Shown: one piece after another, positions 1-10,033 of the stretch
How positions within the stretch are numbered: position 1 is the stretch's first letter
How the letters are laid out: each line of letters opens with the position of its first letter
Source of the DNA: Iris pallida
Lineage: Eukaryota; Streptophyta; Magnoliopsida; Asparagales; Iridaceae
Direction: 5' to 3'
DNA length: 64,000 nt
Assembly (NCBI GenBank): GCA_029216955.1
Contig: JANAVB010002199.1
Coordinates: 13,022,417 to 13,086,416, forward strand
Position numbers and translations under genes: made by a program
Notes under the pieces: model-generated
The model's database searches: none
Told to the model about the DNA's origin: nothing
Seen by the model: only the letters and a program-made list of their open reading frames with translations

Positions 1-1
1 C

Positions 2-646
2 CACGCATTCTATCGGTTTTGCGATAAACACCGTATTCAGAATGTCGCTTCGACACCGTACAACCCGGCAGCGAACGGATTGGCAGAGGCATTCAACAAA
101 ACAATCATCAAACTACTCAAGAAGTTTATCTCCTCCAACAAACGCGACTGGAATGAGAAGCTCGATGAATGCTTATGGGCTTATCGTACCACAGTTCGAA
201 CAGCCACCTGGAATACACCATTCTCCCTAGTGTACGGGAGTGAGGCAGTTCTTCCATTAGAGACTCAAATACCCTCACTCCACGTCGCCCTCACTTATCA
301 ATTGACAACGGATGATAACTACCGACGTCGACTACAAGAGTTGGAGGCCTTAGATGAAAAGCGCCTCCTAGCTCAGCAAAGGATCGAGCTATACCAAGCA
401 CGCATCTCAGGAGCCTTCAACAAGAAGGTCAAAATCAGAATATTCTACGTGGACGATCTTGTTCTGGTAGTCCGGAGGCCAATGGTCATGACTCACAAGA
501 CCGCCGGCAAGTTCCAGCAAAAATGGGAAGGCCCATTTATCATAGAGACAGTATTCTCCAACGGTGCTTACCGCCTCGCTAAGCAAAATGGAGACTTGCT
601 CATGTTGCCCGTCAACGGCAAGTTCCTGAAGAAATATTATGTCTAA
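2..646 (+). CDS. Integrase C-terminal part of Ty3/gypsy polyprotein (5' end cut by window)
   Basis: Frame 2 is open from the window edge to the TAA at 644-646, about 214 residues. It starts inside the integrase core. The third catalytic acidic residue lies in the NGLAEAFNK motif near nt 77-100. The region CLWAYRTTVR...TPFSLVYGSEAVLP, typical of plant Ty3/gypsy integrases, follows. A GPF/Y-type C-terminal segment (KWEGPFII...GAYRL) lies around nt 526-580. Integrase joins the reverse-transcribed element into host DNA. This copy reads straight through the site where Tat-2 has a TGA (an Arg codon here at 360-362, AAG CGC). No stop or frameshift is visible in this portion. Confidence 0.9.
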   Translation, partial: HAFYRFCDKHRIQNVASTPYNPAANGLAEAFNKTIIKLLKKFISSNKRDWNEKLDECLWAYRTTVRTATWNTPFSLVYGSEAVLPLETQIPSLHVALTYQLTTDDNYRRRLQELEALDEKRLLAQQRIELYQARISGAFNKKVKIRIFYVDDLVLVVRRPMVMTHKTAGKFQQKWEGPFIIETVFSNGAYRLAKQNGDLLMLPVNGKFLKKYYV

Positions 647-654
647 ACAACATC

Positions 655-930
655 CCAGATTATTGAGTCACGTACCCGCTGGTACCATTGAACTCACCCC
701 ATAATTTTCTAGATTATTGAGTCACGTACCCGCTGGTACCACTGAACTCACCCCATAATTTTCCAGATTTTCAAGTCATGTATCCGCTGGTACCACTGAA
801 CTCACCCTCATAGTTTGTCAGATTTTCGAGTCATGTACCCGCTGGTACCGCTGAACTCACGCTCACCATTCTCCAGATTCTCGAGTCATGTACCCGATGG
901 TGCCTCTAAACTCACATCCCGGTCACTCTT
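655..930 (+). repeat. Tandem array, about 54 bp x 5, 3' noncoding region of Tat-1
   Basis: Five imperfect units start near 655, 710, 763, 819 and 873. Each contains the core CGTACCCGCTGGTACC followed by CTGAACTCACC. The array begins directly after the pol stop. Divergence rises towards the right. Tandem repeats in the 3' untranslated part are known for Tat-lineage elements such as Retand. Confidence 0.85.
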
Positions 931-1057
931 TCAGATAGAAAGTTATGTATGATCATACCTCTGAACTTCCTTCCTGGAGGAGATCCTCCCCCATGATCCA
1001 ATACCCGCACTTTCAGTGCACAAAAAAGGATAATCGATCCACAAATTTCCAAAACGG

Positions 1058-1500
1058 CCATGTCCTCATTACCTCTGAGTCATTCTACTTCCGCCAAAAA
1101 CAAATCACCCCTTACATAGAACTTCCATGTCCTCATTACCTCTGAGTCGTTCTATGTGCCCTCTTTCATTGAGCCCACTCCTGTCATGTCCTCATTACCT
1201 CTGAATGGGAAGGCTCCGTCGAAGAAACCTTCATACTTGCCATGTCCTCATTACCTCTGAGTAAGTATGATGATCCCCTTTCGACCTATTATCTGTACCC
1301 ACAACCGGAGTACGCCAAGGGTAATAGGTCCACAAATGTCCTCTGTTGACCACAAATGTCCTCTGTTGACCATAAATTTCCTCTGTTGACCATCAATATC
1401 CTCCGTCGAGTTCACTCCTGCCATGTTATCATTACCTCTGAGTAGGAAGACTCTACGTTTAAAAAACCTTCCTACTTGCTATGTCCTCATTACCTCTGAG
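1058..1500 (+). repeat. Interspersed 20-mer repeats in Tat-1 3' region
   Basis: The core ATGTCCTCATTACCTCTGAG recurs about six times (near 1060, 1127, 1185, 1242, 1425 degenerate, 1480), spaced 57-65 bp apart in most cases. A second short repeat built on TGTCCTCTGTTGACCA occurs three to four times at 1336-1400. Relatives of the first core (CCATATTACCTCTGA) occur downstream of pol in Tat-2 near 34345, so the motif predates the split of the two families. Confidence 0.75.
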
Positions 1501-1504
1501 CAAG

Positions 1505-1853
1505 TATGTCGGTTCCCCTTCATCCTATTATCCGTATCCTAAACCAGGGTACGCCAAGGATAATAGGCCCACAAATATCCTCAGCTAAATTTCTTAGCAC
1601 AAACCTATCACCTCATGAGGCCCCAGGAGCCCAGCTGCTCTACGGCATTCCTTTTCTTAATACCAAGAGCACCCATGACCACTTCGCTATGGCTGCTTCA
1701 GGTACCCTGACCAAAACTTGTTACCTCTACCTAAAACCAAGGTACGCCATGGGTAACAGGTCCACAAATATATCCCCTATGCGGGAGAAAACATCACCAC
1801 AATATCACAGGCGCAGCAGGCAATACAAATGAAGGGTAGAATTGAAAGTACTC
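1505..1853. other. Tat-1 noncoding segment, no gene seen
   Basis: Between the 20-mer repeats and the antisense gene terminator I see no supported coding sequence. The segment has a few degenerate copies of the upstream repeat (ACCAAGGTACGCCATGGGTAACAGG resembles 1310-1330 and 1545-1565, in a form split over several short matches). It lies downstream of the antisense gene and probably forms the shared 3' ends of the two converging transcripts. Confidence 0.4.
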
Positions 1854-1859
1854 TTTATT
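1854..1859 (-). terminator. AATAAA poly(A) signal for the antisense PMD-like gene
   Basis: On the minus strand AATAAA lies 88 nt after the stop at 1947. The flanking TTTATTTGA (+ strand) matches the equivalent site after the last antisense gene of Tat-2 (33735-33740), so the two antisense loci end at a homologous point. Confidence 0.55.
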
Positions 1860-1946
1860 TGAAGGAAGAAAAAAGTATTACATATTTCGGGACCACGTCC
1901 CTTTCAAAAAAAAAGAGAAAGAAAAAAAGGGAAAAGAGAAGGCCGA

Positions 1947-4900
1947 CTACATTTCAGTGTTACTCAATTCTAGGAGGCGGTCTCTCACTGAGGTGGTCTC
2001 CCGCTCAATCCGTTGCCGAGCGCGACGCTCGGCCTCCTGGAGTAACCGCTCCTCATTGTCCAAGTCCAGGAGCGCCTGACAGTCATCTTCTAATTTCTTT
2101 AAGACAGCCTCCAGGTCAGTCGAAGCTTGAGTAACCCTGTCAGCTTCCTGAACAATTAACCCCCTGTCATTGCGGACAGTCTCGAGTTCAGACTCCAGGA
2201 AAGTCAACTTCTTCTGAACCGCAAGGATCTGCTCCCGCATCTCGGTAATCTCACGAGAGACAGACTCCTCCTGAACCACAACGTTTTCGGTCGCATAACT
2301 CAATTGATCATACCGATCAGCTAAGTCGCTGAGATCCTTCAGTGCGGCCAGTCTGGTCTTATCTCGAGCCGCTCTGGTCCTCTCTATAACACCAATAAGG
2401 GAATTCCACTCCTCGTTTATAACAGCAGACAGATCAGCCTGCCGCAATACTCGAAGCTCGGACACCAGCTGATCAGCCTCCAGCAATTTTGCCTCCAGAA
2501 GCGAAGCCATTCCTGCATCATCAGAAAGATCCCTAAGGATGTTTACTTGACCATGGGCGCATCGTCGGGCCAAGGTAAAAGTGGTCCCTCTTTCTACAGC
2601 GGCCTCGATTCCCCTCTTCAAATGACGATAGAAACTGGCAACCACGTCCTGCAATGCGTCGTTCAAAACTTCAGCAGAGGAGGGCGTCAGGGGAAGCCGG
2701 AGCGGCAACGTCGGAGGAGTAATGCTAGAGCTCGCCACCAAGGGAACGGAGTCCGAGTAGAACAATGCATGAATAGCGGCCAACTCGTCTTCCGCCGCCC
2801 GGAGAGCTTGGATGCTCGACAGGGAAGAAAGGTCGATTCTCGAAGACATCGGAGCAGAGGATGATGCAAAGACCATCGTTTCCTGCCCCGACTGCCCCGA
2901 GAACTGGCCCGTTAAACTCGGGCCCCCAGAAGGCCCATCAAGACGAGTCGGGCAGTGAGGAGGTACACCCCTTTCCACCGATGCCCCTTCGGTTGGGGTT
3001 GTCTCGGCGACGTCCATCCTCGGCACTGAAGGGGCAGGACCTGAATGTCCAGAATAACAATCAATCGACGTAACCCGAAGGACATGATGATAGAGCAGAT
3101 AGGCTTCCTCACGGGTTAAGATTCGGCTAACCTTACCAGGGGAGGGGCATGAAGGCCGCGGCTCATCCACAACTGGCATGGTCCCCTCACCCGCGATCCC
3201 CGAGTTAAACTCAGTCACGTCCCCTGACCCCGTCACCTTGAAGGGGGATTCAGATTAATCTGCGTCCTCTTGAATAGGAACAGGCTCATGGGAGTCCCCG
3301 TCATCCTGGGTCACCACCTCGACATCCTGAAACTCTTCTTCTTCCCCCGACACCTGAAAGAGGGAACGAAGACAATCAGGATTAAAACTCAAAAGGAAGA
3401 AGGAAGAAGGGATCGAGAGCAGTTTTGTTACCTCTGACGCAGGATTGACTTCTTCTCCACTCTCTTTTATGGCTGGCGGACGGTGCCTAGTCGCAACCAG
3501 CTTCCGGGATCGAGAAACACTGCCTACAGGAGGAACCTGCCTGCTACGTTTCAGAATAGGACCAGGCGCAACAAAGGACTGATCCCTCAGCATCTTATCT
3601 GACAGAACATGCAACAGACCCACCTCTGCGCCTACCACTGGAAGGATAGAGTCATCTTCATCATGCTCGTTGCCTTCATCACCTTCAGCAGCGGAATCCA
3701 AATCTGGAACTTCGGCTCTAGTCTTTCTTTTCTTGGCCCCTTGAGAGCCTTCCTCCAGACCGGTGCCAACAATAAAACTAGTACCTGGATTAAAACCGAC
3801 CGGGGGCTTGTTCGCCATGACATGATACAGAGACGCCATATACAAGATCTCCACTGACTTATTAATAGCAGGGACCGAGAAAATGGTGCGAGTATGGAAC
3901 GAATCATAATATTGCCAAGCTCTGATACCATCAAGAAGACTACCCTCATAACCCAGACAAGAACTGGGGCTGTCCAGACAAAGTTGGCTGTATCCAAACT
4001 GTCGGGCAAACCTGCTAGGCAGATAAGGCTCCAGAAAAACAGCATTGCGGTTACGGTACACCAGATGTGCGGGACGGATGTTACGCAACCATAAGAGCAT
4101 CTGGCCATCCAGAAGCTGAGGGGGAGCGACACCGTCAATATGTACAGTCTCTATGTCCCTGGCGGTAAAACGAGGGACGGATACGAAAATACGATACTTA
4201 TCTGCCCTTGCCAAGGCCATCCGGCAAGCCCGCATGGTCTCACATTCCCAAAGCTCGTCACGATAGCGGTAGATAAATGCATCATCATCAGTCACACCGT
4301 CTTCAGAGCCCGGTCTCATCAAAGACGGATAATGTATCAGCAGCCACCCCATCAAGTGGTGATAAGGCAACTCAGTTCGTTCAAAATCCTTGGTTACGTC
4401 ACGAATAATGACTTTAGACGTGAAGGTACGAAGGCTACGGTGTATGCTATACACCATGGCCGGAAGGAGAGCTAGCCTGATTCGCAAAACTAACTTCACA
4501 GCCGGAAGGATGAAGTTACAACTAATTCTCTTAATAGAACCGGCTCCTTCCGAGACTACACAATTTCGTAGCCAGATCATAAAAAATTATGCCAGAAGCG
4601 CTTTCTCGGACAGCTCTTGAGTATCCTGGTAAAAGTAATCGAAAGTATCAGTCTGGCTCCCGAATCTGTCACTGGTAGTGGCCACTCCCTTAGCCGACGA
4701 CACCAAGTCCTTAACCGCTTCCCGAGGTCGAGGGCGACGAGAGGTGACTCGACCTGAGGCATCTGCCGGGAAGAGATAGTGCACCCAATCCTTGGTGTAG
4801 GGAGCATTCCCCTCCAAGTTACTATCCTTTTAGGTTATCTGATGGCATATGTTATAATGGCACAATATCTCCTGGTAAAGGGCCGCGAAGCCAGGATACC

Positions 4901-6298
4901 GTCGTTCCAAATCCTCGAGTTCCTCATTAGTGGGAGTATACGCTTCAAACGCTTCGTCCTCCCAAGAAAGCTTGGAGACCGCGTGCATCTCATGGAGCGC
5001 GAGTCCTATCTCCCCTACAGGTGTGTAAAAGGTCCCCGTACGGCAATTATACATTTCTAGCAGAGACATGAACAGCTTCTTGTTTATGGACAAGCCATGA
5101 CTGGTACCTCGGATAGCGTGGTACAGGCCAATCTCGCACAAAAAGGCCTCATACTTCTGCAAGATCCAAGTAGACAAATTGATCCACGAAGGAATAGGGT
5201 GTACCCAACCAGGGAACGTCAACCGACCGACGGAATAGGAGCCTTTCCGAGCAAGTTGATTTATAAAAGTATCGGCAGTAGAAAATGAGAAGTTAGGGCC
5301 CGCCACATTCAGGAAAGAACCTGGGACCAACCCCGTCACAGAACAACTAGTATGCACTTTGCCGGCAGTCACGAACTTCAGATTGTTATTATAATGGATG
5401 TTCCCCACAAACATCCCACTTCTGGTAGGGGTTAAAGTCTCCCCCATCTTCCGGTCCAACGGGAGCATATTAAACCAAGATAGTGGGAAGTGTCGCTCCA
5501 TCTGGGGGATGCGGATCGCCATCCCGTTAGAAACAAAGCTCCAATCCTCCGACACCTCCAGAACATGATCGTTCTCCACGGTCAAGGCGTCTCCAAAAAA
5601 GAACGCAGGCTTCAAATACTCTCCTTCAAATTTCTCGGAGTTCATCATAGCATTAAGGAAGTGGAAAGACTGATTCTTGATGCCATTCGATCTAGCCGTA
5701 GGCTCATCGCTCGAAAACTGGTCAGCCATATGCTGAACAATATGGTCGTACCTATAGCCGAGAGCAGCTTGAGCGCTGCCCACCAAGAGTTCTCCAGCAG
5801 CGTTAACCGGCAGGTTCACTGAAGAACAGACAGAGAAAAGTAAGTTAAACGGAGGGATAAAAAGAGCTGACTGGGTGCTTTCAAACCCCATGCAGCTCAA
5901 GAAAACGTCCATGCGGCCCCATGAAGTTCTCAGAAGTCTTATGCGGCTCAAGCTCAGAAGAACGCTTATGCGGCTCTGCACAATAAAAGTCTACACGGTT
6001 TAGCATCACTTATGCGGCTTCGCCGACAAGGCACGCATACAGACACGATGGTTTTTCTTATGCAGCTCGCAGCTCAGCCGTAGGGCGAACATGCGATTTA
6101 CAAAGGCTCGTGCATAAAGTATGCGACGTAGCCATGGCGGTTGGGGTTCTTTAACTCATACATTGTCCTTACCAGTAATGGGGGGTGAACGTCAGGATGA
6201 ACATCAGGTACGACGACTGGCGGAGTAGCAGCCGCAGTCGAGGCGGAAGTGGAGGCCGCCTTCTTGCCTTTTTTTGCCACGGTCTTCTTGGGAGCCAT
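1947..6298 (-). pseudogene. Antisense gene inside Tat-1: plant mobile domain-like protein with C-terminal coiled coil
   Basis: ATG at 6298 opens a Lys/Ala-rich N-terminus of 42 codons that ends at a good donor (CTG|GTAAGG, exon end 6173). After an intron full of GCCGCAT motifs, a single minus frame runs from about 5850 to 1947, about 1300 codons. It has in-frame stops at 4830-4832, 4587-4589 and 3255-3257. Landmarks typical of plant mobile domain (aminotransferase-like) proteins are FYTPVGEIGLALHEM (near 5000), FILPAVKLVLRIRLALLP (near 4490) and PSRFARQFGY (near 4010). A frame-preserving 78-nt intron fits 3431-3354 (GAG|GTAACA ... TTTCAG). The last 130 residues are Glu/Arg/Leu-rich and predict a coiled coil. 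PMD proteins are known both as host proteins (MAIN/MAIL1) and inside transposons. The phase of the first intron does not fit the best acceptor, so together with the stops I call it damaged. Its function in the element is unknown. Confidence 0.65.
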
Positions 6299-6391
6299 TA
6301 ATTATCGAAGAGGAGAAGGGCAATCGAGATAGGGAAGGTCTGAGGAAGAAGAAAGAAAATAAAGAAGTCTTCTCTCTCTTCAAACTCCTCC

Positions 6392-6399
6392 TATTTATA
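6392..6399 (-). promoter_or_regulatory. TATA box for the antisense PMD-like gene
   Basis: TATAAATA on the minus strand, within CTATAAATAG, about 95 bp upstream of the ATG at 6298. It is followed by a purine/pyrimidine-biased leader rich in GAAGAGAGAAG-type sequence. Position and sequence match a plant core promoter independent of the LTR. Confidence 0.6.
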
Positions 6400-6719
6400 G
6401 GAAGACGGGAGAAGGAGAACACGTGGGCCAATGACAGACTCATAAAGAGCGAAACCGACTCCTTGGGTTTCGTCTCCAAGATTCACCCAAGGCGTCAAAT
6501 TCGAAAGATTTAATGAGCTGACCCTTGGGATTCCCCTCTACAAAAACGACGCTGAAACGAATTTGAGGCAATTAAAGACCCGCACACGTGGCAAGAAGCT
6601 ATGCAGATGAACAGTCTCCTGCGGCTGAACCACCTATGCGGCTGAACAATCCATGCGGCCAAGACTTCTATGCGGTCAGAATTTCATATGCGGGTAGAAG
6701 AACACAGCCATGCTTCTTA

Positions 6720-6765
6720 TTCAAAGTATTTCAATTTTGCAAATTGAAAACTTTGAAGGAGGTCT
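6720..6765 (+). promoter_or_regulatory. Pre-LTR hairpin and polypurine tract of Tat-1
   Basis: Arms TTCAAAGT (6720-6727) and ACTTTGAA (6750-6757) enclose TTTCAATTT (6729-6737) and AAATTGAAA (6741-6749), with a 3-nt loop and one bulged A. GGAGGTCT then leads straight into the LTR start TGTAG. The purine tract primes plus-strand DNA synthesis in LTR elements. The hairpin is shared with Tat-2 at 36280-36337 although the inner stem sequence differs. Confidence 0.8.
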
Positions 6766-7127
6766 TGTAGAAGCATGAAAAATACTAAAGGAAATGACTC
6801 ATGCGGTCAGGAAAGATCCATACGGCTCAGAAAGCCCATACGGCTCAGGGAGTCATGCGGCATAAGGAGCTATGCGACCCGAGGCATTCCATGCGGCTCA
6901 GAAGACACGTGGCCTGACAGTGCTCCCCTCCGACCCATGCTGCATTAATTGCTTCGACGGCTGACCCCTCTGAAAAGTTGACAGTCCTGACACAAAAGCA
7001 GGTAATTATGACTCTGTCATAATGATAAATCTCTAGGGAAGAGAAAAAAGATCTCTGACATAAATCCCCCGAGAGCCATAAAAAATGTCACGTGGCCTTG
7101 CCACGTGGGCGTTCGTATGCGGCTCAC

Positions 7128-7440
7128 TTCTCATGCGGTTCAGAATGAATCCTATACGACTCAGGTCGAGAAAGCCTCACGCGGCTCGAGCAAAGAACTT
7201 CTCATGCGGTTCAGAGTGAATCCGTCCTATGCGGCTCAGACCGAGAAAGCCTCATGCGGATCGAGCGAAGACTTCTCATGCGGTTCAGAGTAGATCCGTC
7301 CTATGCGGCTCAGACCGAGAAAGCCTCATGCGGCTCGAGCGAAGACTTCTCATGCGGTTCAGAGTGGATCCGTCCTATGCGGCTCAGGCCGAGAAAGCCT
7401 CATGCGGCTCAAGTAAGGACTTCTCATGTGGTTCAAGAGG
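7128..7440 (+). repeat. 74-bp tandem array in Tat-1 LTR, about 4.2 copies
   Basis: Units begin near 7129, 7199, 7273, 7347 and 7420. Each holds three copies of the ATGCGG motif: one GGTTCAGAG type, one GGCTCAGAC type, one GG(C/A)TCGAGC type. Reading frames across this array are artefacts of repetition. Confidence 0.85.
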
Positions 7441-7926
7441 ATCATGTCCATGCGGCTCAGATGGATGTATACCTATGCGGCTCCCAAGGATTACCTCTCT
7501 GTGGTTCAAGGGCTCAAGTGAGGGCCTCTGCCCAGGCAGCCCTGACACGTGGACTTAACCATATGCGACTTAAATTCATACGCGGCTCACTCGTCATGCG
7601 GTTCAGATCCCCCCAGCAGCTCCTAGGACACGTGTCCTAAATCGGTTAATTCCTCAGATTTGCTGCCATTAAAGATTGGGTCAAATCCCAATAATCTGGA
7701 ACACGTGGTAGGAGAATAGATCTAATTTATTTGCAGACATCAGAAGATTATTATAAGGAAGATTTATTCAAATCAGCATTAATTGCTAATGGGATTTGGT
7801 GTAATCTACACCTAATGACTCGGATTCGTCACAATAAAAAATGAACGGCCTGGATTGACCAATCCCCAGGCCGCCGCCATCTCCAAGAGCTAATCATTGG
7901 CAACCCTAATGATCACATCCCACTAT

Positions 7927-7934
7927 TATAAATA
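7927..7934 (+). promoter_or_regulatory. TATA box of the Tat-1 LTR
   Basis: TATAAATA within CTATTATAAATAG, about 1160 bp into the LTR, followed about 35 bp on by a GAGA-rich leader. This would start the genomic transcript, leaving an R-U5 part of about 370 bp. Confidence 0.6.
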
Positions 7935-8341
7935 GCAAGGTGCCATTCCCTTGTAAAAAATATATACAATATCAGAGAGAAATACGCATATACAGAGAGA
8001 CTTCCCCCCATAGTCAGAGAGAGAATACACACAGAGAGAGAGAAGCCAGAAGAGCAATCAGAGGGAGAGCAAGAAGAGTATTTCTTCATCAACGCCAACC
8101 ATCTTTTTACAGGAGCCAAGGCTGCATACCGATCGTCCAAGGAGTAAGGCAGGGCTGCCGTCGCCTTCCCGAGCCTCTATCGTCACCCCCCAGAATCTAA
8201 AATAAACAATTATACTTAGACTGTTGTACCTAGGTTTTCGTCCCTAGGCTTTCTTTGTACAAGCGAGTTTGTAACGTGAAGTAAAAGTCCGGTCCTCCGA
8301 TAATTGTTCTGTTCTTTTATATTTCATGGCAAAACACTAAT

Positions 8342-8622
8342 TATATCAATGCTAATTAAGGCTAATGGAATAATCAAAATCTACCTAAAATAGACATCAT
8401 CAGAATTATGATGGTTTACAATAAATTATGCCATGTCACCATGCCATATCACCATGCCATGTCATGGGAGATCATATCTCCTAAGATTTTTGGGAGCCAA
8501 ATACCATTTTTAATAGCATAATTATATGAAGAAAAAAGAAGAAGCTCAAACCCGGAAAAAGAAGCGCCCAATTTTTTTTATTTTGGTTCGCCCGCGGGAC
8601 TATTTCCCGAATTCTCTTTATC

Positions 8623-8653
<31 letters not shown>

Positions 8654-9033
8654 AGGTTCTCTCTCGCAGGCACTCTCTCGCTGACCTTTTTTTCCTTCTT
8701 CTTTCCATTTTTTAAGGATTTGTTACACAACTCATTTTTCTTCTTCTTCTTCCTTCTTCATTAAGGATTTGGTATACTAGACCTTCTGGCCCGGTTAAGG
8801 ACTGTTAAGGATGTGCTTCATATGTTGTTGTCGACAACCTAGTCTTCATCTTTTTTATTTAGGGTTTTTACTGATTTTATTTTGTTCTCATTGTGTAGGA
8901 CCACGAGAACGACAGCTGTGCCTCCTTTTCCAATATTTTGCAAAGACAAACAAGATCGACGGCGGCACCATGGGATAAAATTTATTTTTCACTAGTAGTC
9001 AACATATAGACTGTTTAGGGTTTTTACTAGTAG
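8342..9033. other. Non-genic stretch with CT microsatellite
   Basis: AT-rich sequence flanking the Tat-1 insertion. It holds short CCATGTCACCATG repeats (8430-8470) and a pyrimidine microsatellite (CT)n at about 8627-8655. I see no gene or transposon end here. Confidence 0.5.
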
Positions 9034-9518
9034 TCAACATATAGCCAGTTCTTCCCCAAATGTTTTACACAACTGTTCTAAAGTTGTGTTCACTATAGTT
9101 GGAATAGGAATTCCTGACTCAGTCTTGTTAGTATCACTAACAGTAGCCTCATTCAACCATTGGAATGCACTGTTGCATTTCCGGCATTGTATGAATCTTC
9201 TTTCCTTGTTGTGGCTTCTCTTTGACACAAAGATAGCTCTCTTTCCTCCACAATTTGGATTAGGGCAAGGGTTTCTTCCTAAGGACATTGTTTCTACCAA
9301 TGACCTAAGTCACCATATGTGAAACAACCTTTCCTTCGAATTATTGAATGTGAACTTCTATATTTGGATTCTAATATAGCAGCATCGAACCACTGGAAAT
9401 CCAAGCAGAGGGGGCACTTCAGAAATTTTCTACTAGGATTTGCCTTCGTATTTGACTTCGAAAGATACCTAATCCCCTTGCAGTTTCCGATATTGCAAGG
9501 TGAGCTCAAAACGAACAA
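9034..9518 (-). pseudogene. Tandem GRF-like zinc-finger fragment
   Basis: Two adjoining minus-strand frames each encode a finger with spacing CX4C...CX2C ending in FQW. One is PCNIGNCKG...KCPLCLDFQW (near 9490-9385), the other PCPNPNCGGKRA...CRKCNSAFQW (near 9270-9150). The pattern resembles GRF-type zinc fingers, which bind single-stranded nucleic acid in DNA-repair and topoisomerase proteins and also occur in transposon-linked plant genes. The two frames differ, so an intron or frameshift lies near 9300. No in-frame ATG precedes the first finger (a TGA sits at about 9519-9521). I treat it as a fragment. Its relation to the neighbouring MULE sequence is unknown. Confidence 0.5.
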
Positions 9519-9689
9519 TCATCTGCAAGGTGAGTGTTCTTTGAACATAACTGACATTTCTCTTGAACCAAACAAAAAGAAAAATATTATTTTGTCACGT
9601 AACAGTTTGAAAATGGAAAGATAGAACCACCACCATTACCTGTGTCGCAGAGTGCACCATGGGAGCTCGGTGGGCTACGATTTCTAGTT

Positions 9690-10030
9690 TACATATATAT
9701 TAGGGATGGGTCTTTATATTAATTGTTTCCTAGTGGTTTATGAAGGATGGGGGGTAACACTAATTAAAAAACAATTAGGAGAAAGTGGAGATATGTTATG
9801 CATTTTGCTTTAATACTATATCATTGAAAAAAATTACACACTAGTAAACGTAGCATTAAATGCAGCTACATGCTTTATCCTACACAATTCAATAAAACAT
9901 GTACACATAAGACGAAAAGGTTGTGTTGGAAGTTGTTTTTTAAAAATTATGCATGCTTTTAGGATTACTCAAGCATTTCTTCTGTTTGTATTATTTCTTG
10001 TCCTAGGTTTCTTCTGTTGGTTTATAACAC
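9690..10030. other. AT-rich spacer, nothing identified
   Basis: No coding, repeat or structural signal that I can support. I looked for MULE terminal inverted repeats here and in 15300-15700 and did not find a matching pair. Confidence 0.4.
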
Positions 10031-10033
10031 ACT

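Larger units (their letters stand above)
6590..7600 (+). repeat. Motif field: dispersed CATGCGGCTCA and variants
   Basis: About 25-30 occurrences of ATGCGGCTC or one-base variants (ATGCGGTTC, ATACGGCTC) span the end of the internal region and the 3' LTR. Further copies, mostly inverted as AGCCGCAT, lie at 5885-6110 inside the first intron of the antisense gene. The motif is absent from the pol coding segment seen here. Confidence 0.8.
1..8336 (+). mobile_element. Tat-1: 3' part of a Tat-lineage Ty3/gypsy LTR retrotransposon
   Basis: The element enters from the left edge, so its 5' LTR, gag and most of pol are outside the window. Present in order are the integrase 3' end (2-646), tandem-repeat 3' noncoding DNA, an antisense PMD-like gene (6298-1947), a hairpin plus polypurine tract (6720-6765) and a 1571-bp 3' LTR (6766-8336). 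The integrase end is closely similar to that of the complete Tat-2 element at 23175-37417, and both share the LTR start TGTAG, the pre-LTR hairpin and the ending ATGGMAAACA. Tat assignment is inferred from Tat-2, which has the lineage's dual RNase H. The expected target duplication after the LTR would be CTAAT (8337-8341); its partner is not in view. Confidence 0.85.
6766..8336 (+). repeat. 3' LTR of Tat-1 (1571 bp)
   Basis: Starts TGTAGAAGC directly after the polypurine tract and ends CATGGCAAAACA, matching the Tat-2 LTR ends (TGTAGG...ATGGAAAACA). It contains a 74-bp tandem array (7128-7440), a TATA box (7927-7934) and a purine-rich leader of GAGAGA type at 7970-8045. The boundary is inferred by comparison with Tat-2, since the 5' LTR is outside the window. 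Confidence 0.8.

Noticed and set aside
4140..4475. + strand ORFs inside the PMD-like gene
   Set aside because: Opposite-strand shadows; the minus frame has PMD landmarks and the coiled coil.
7105..7640. Overlapping + strand proteins rich in MRLR and CGS motifs
   Set aside because: They derive from the 74-bp array of ATGCGG motifs in the Tat-1 LTR and overlap in several frames.
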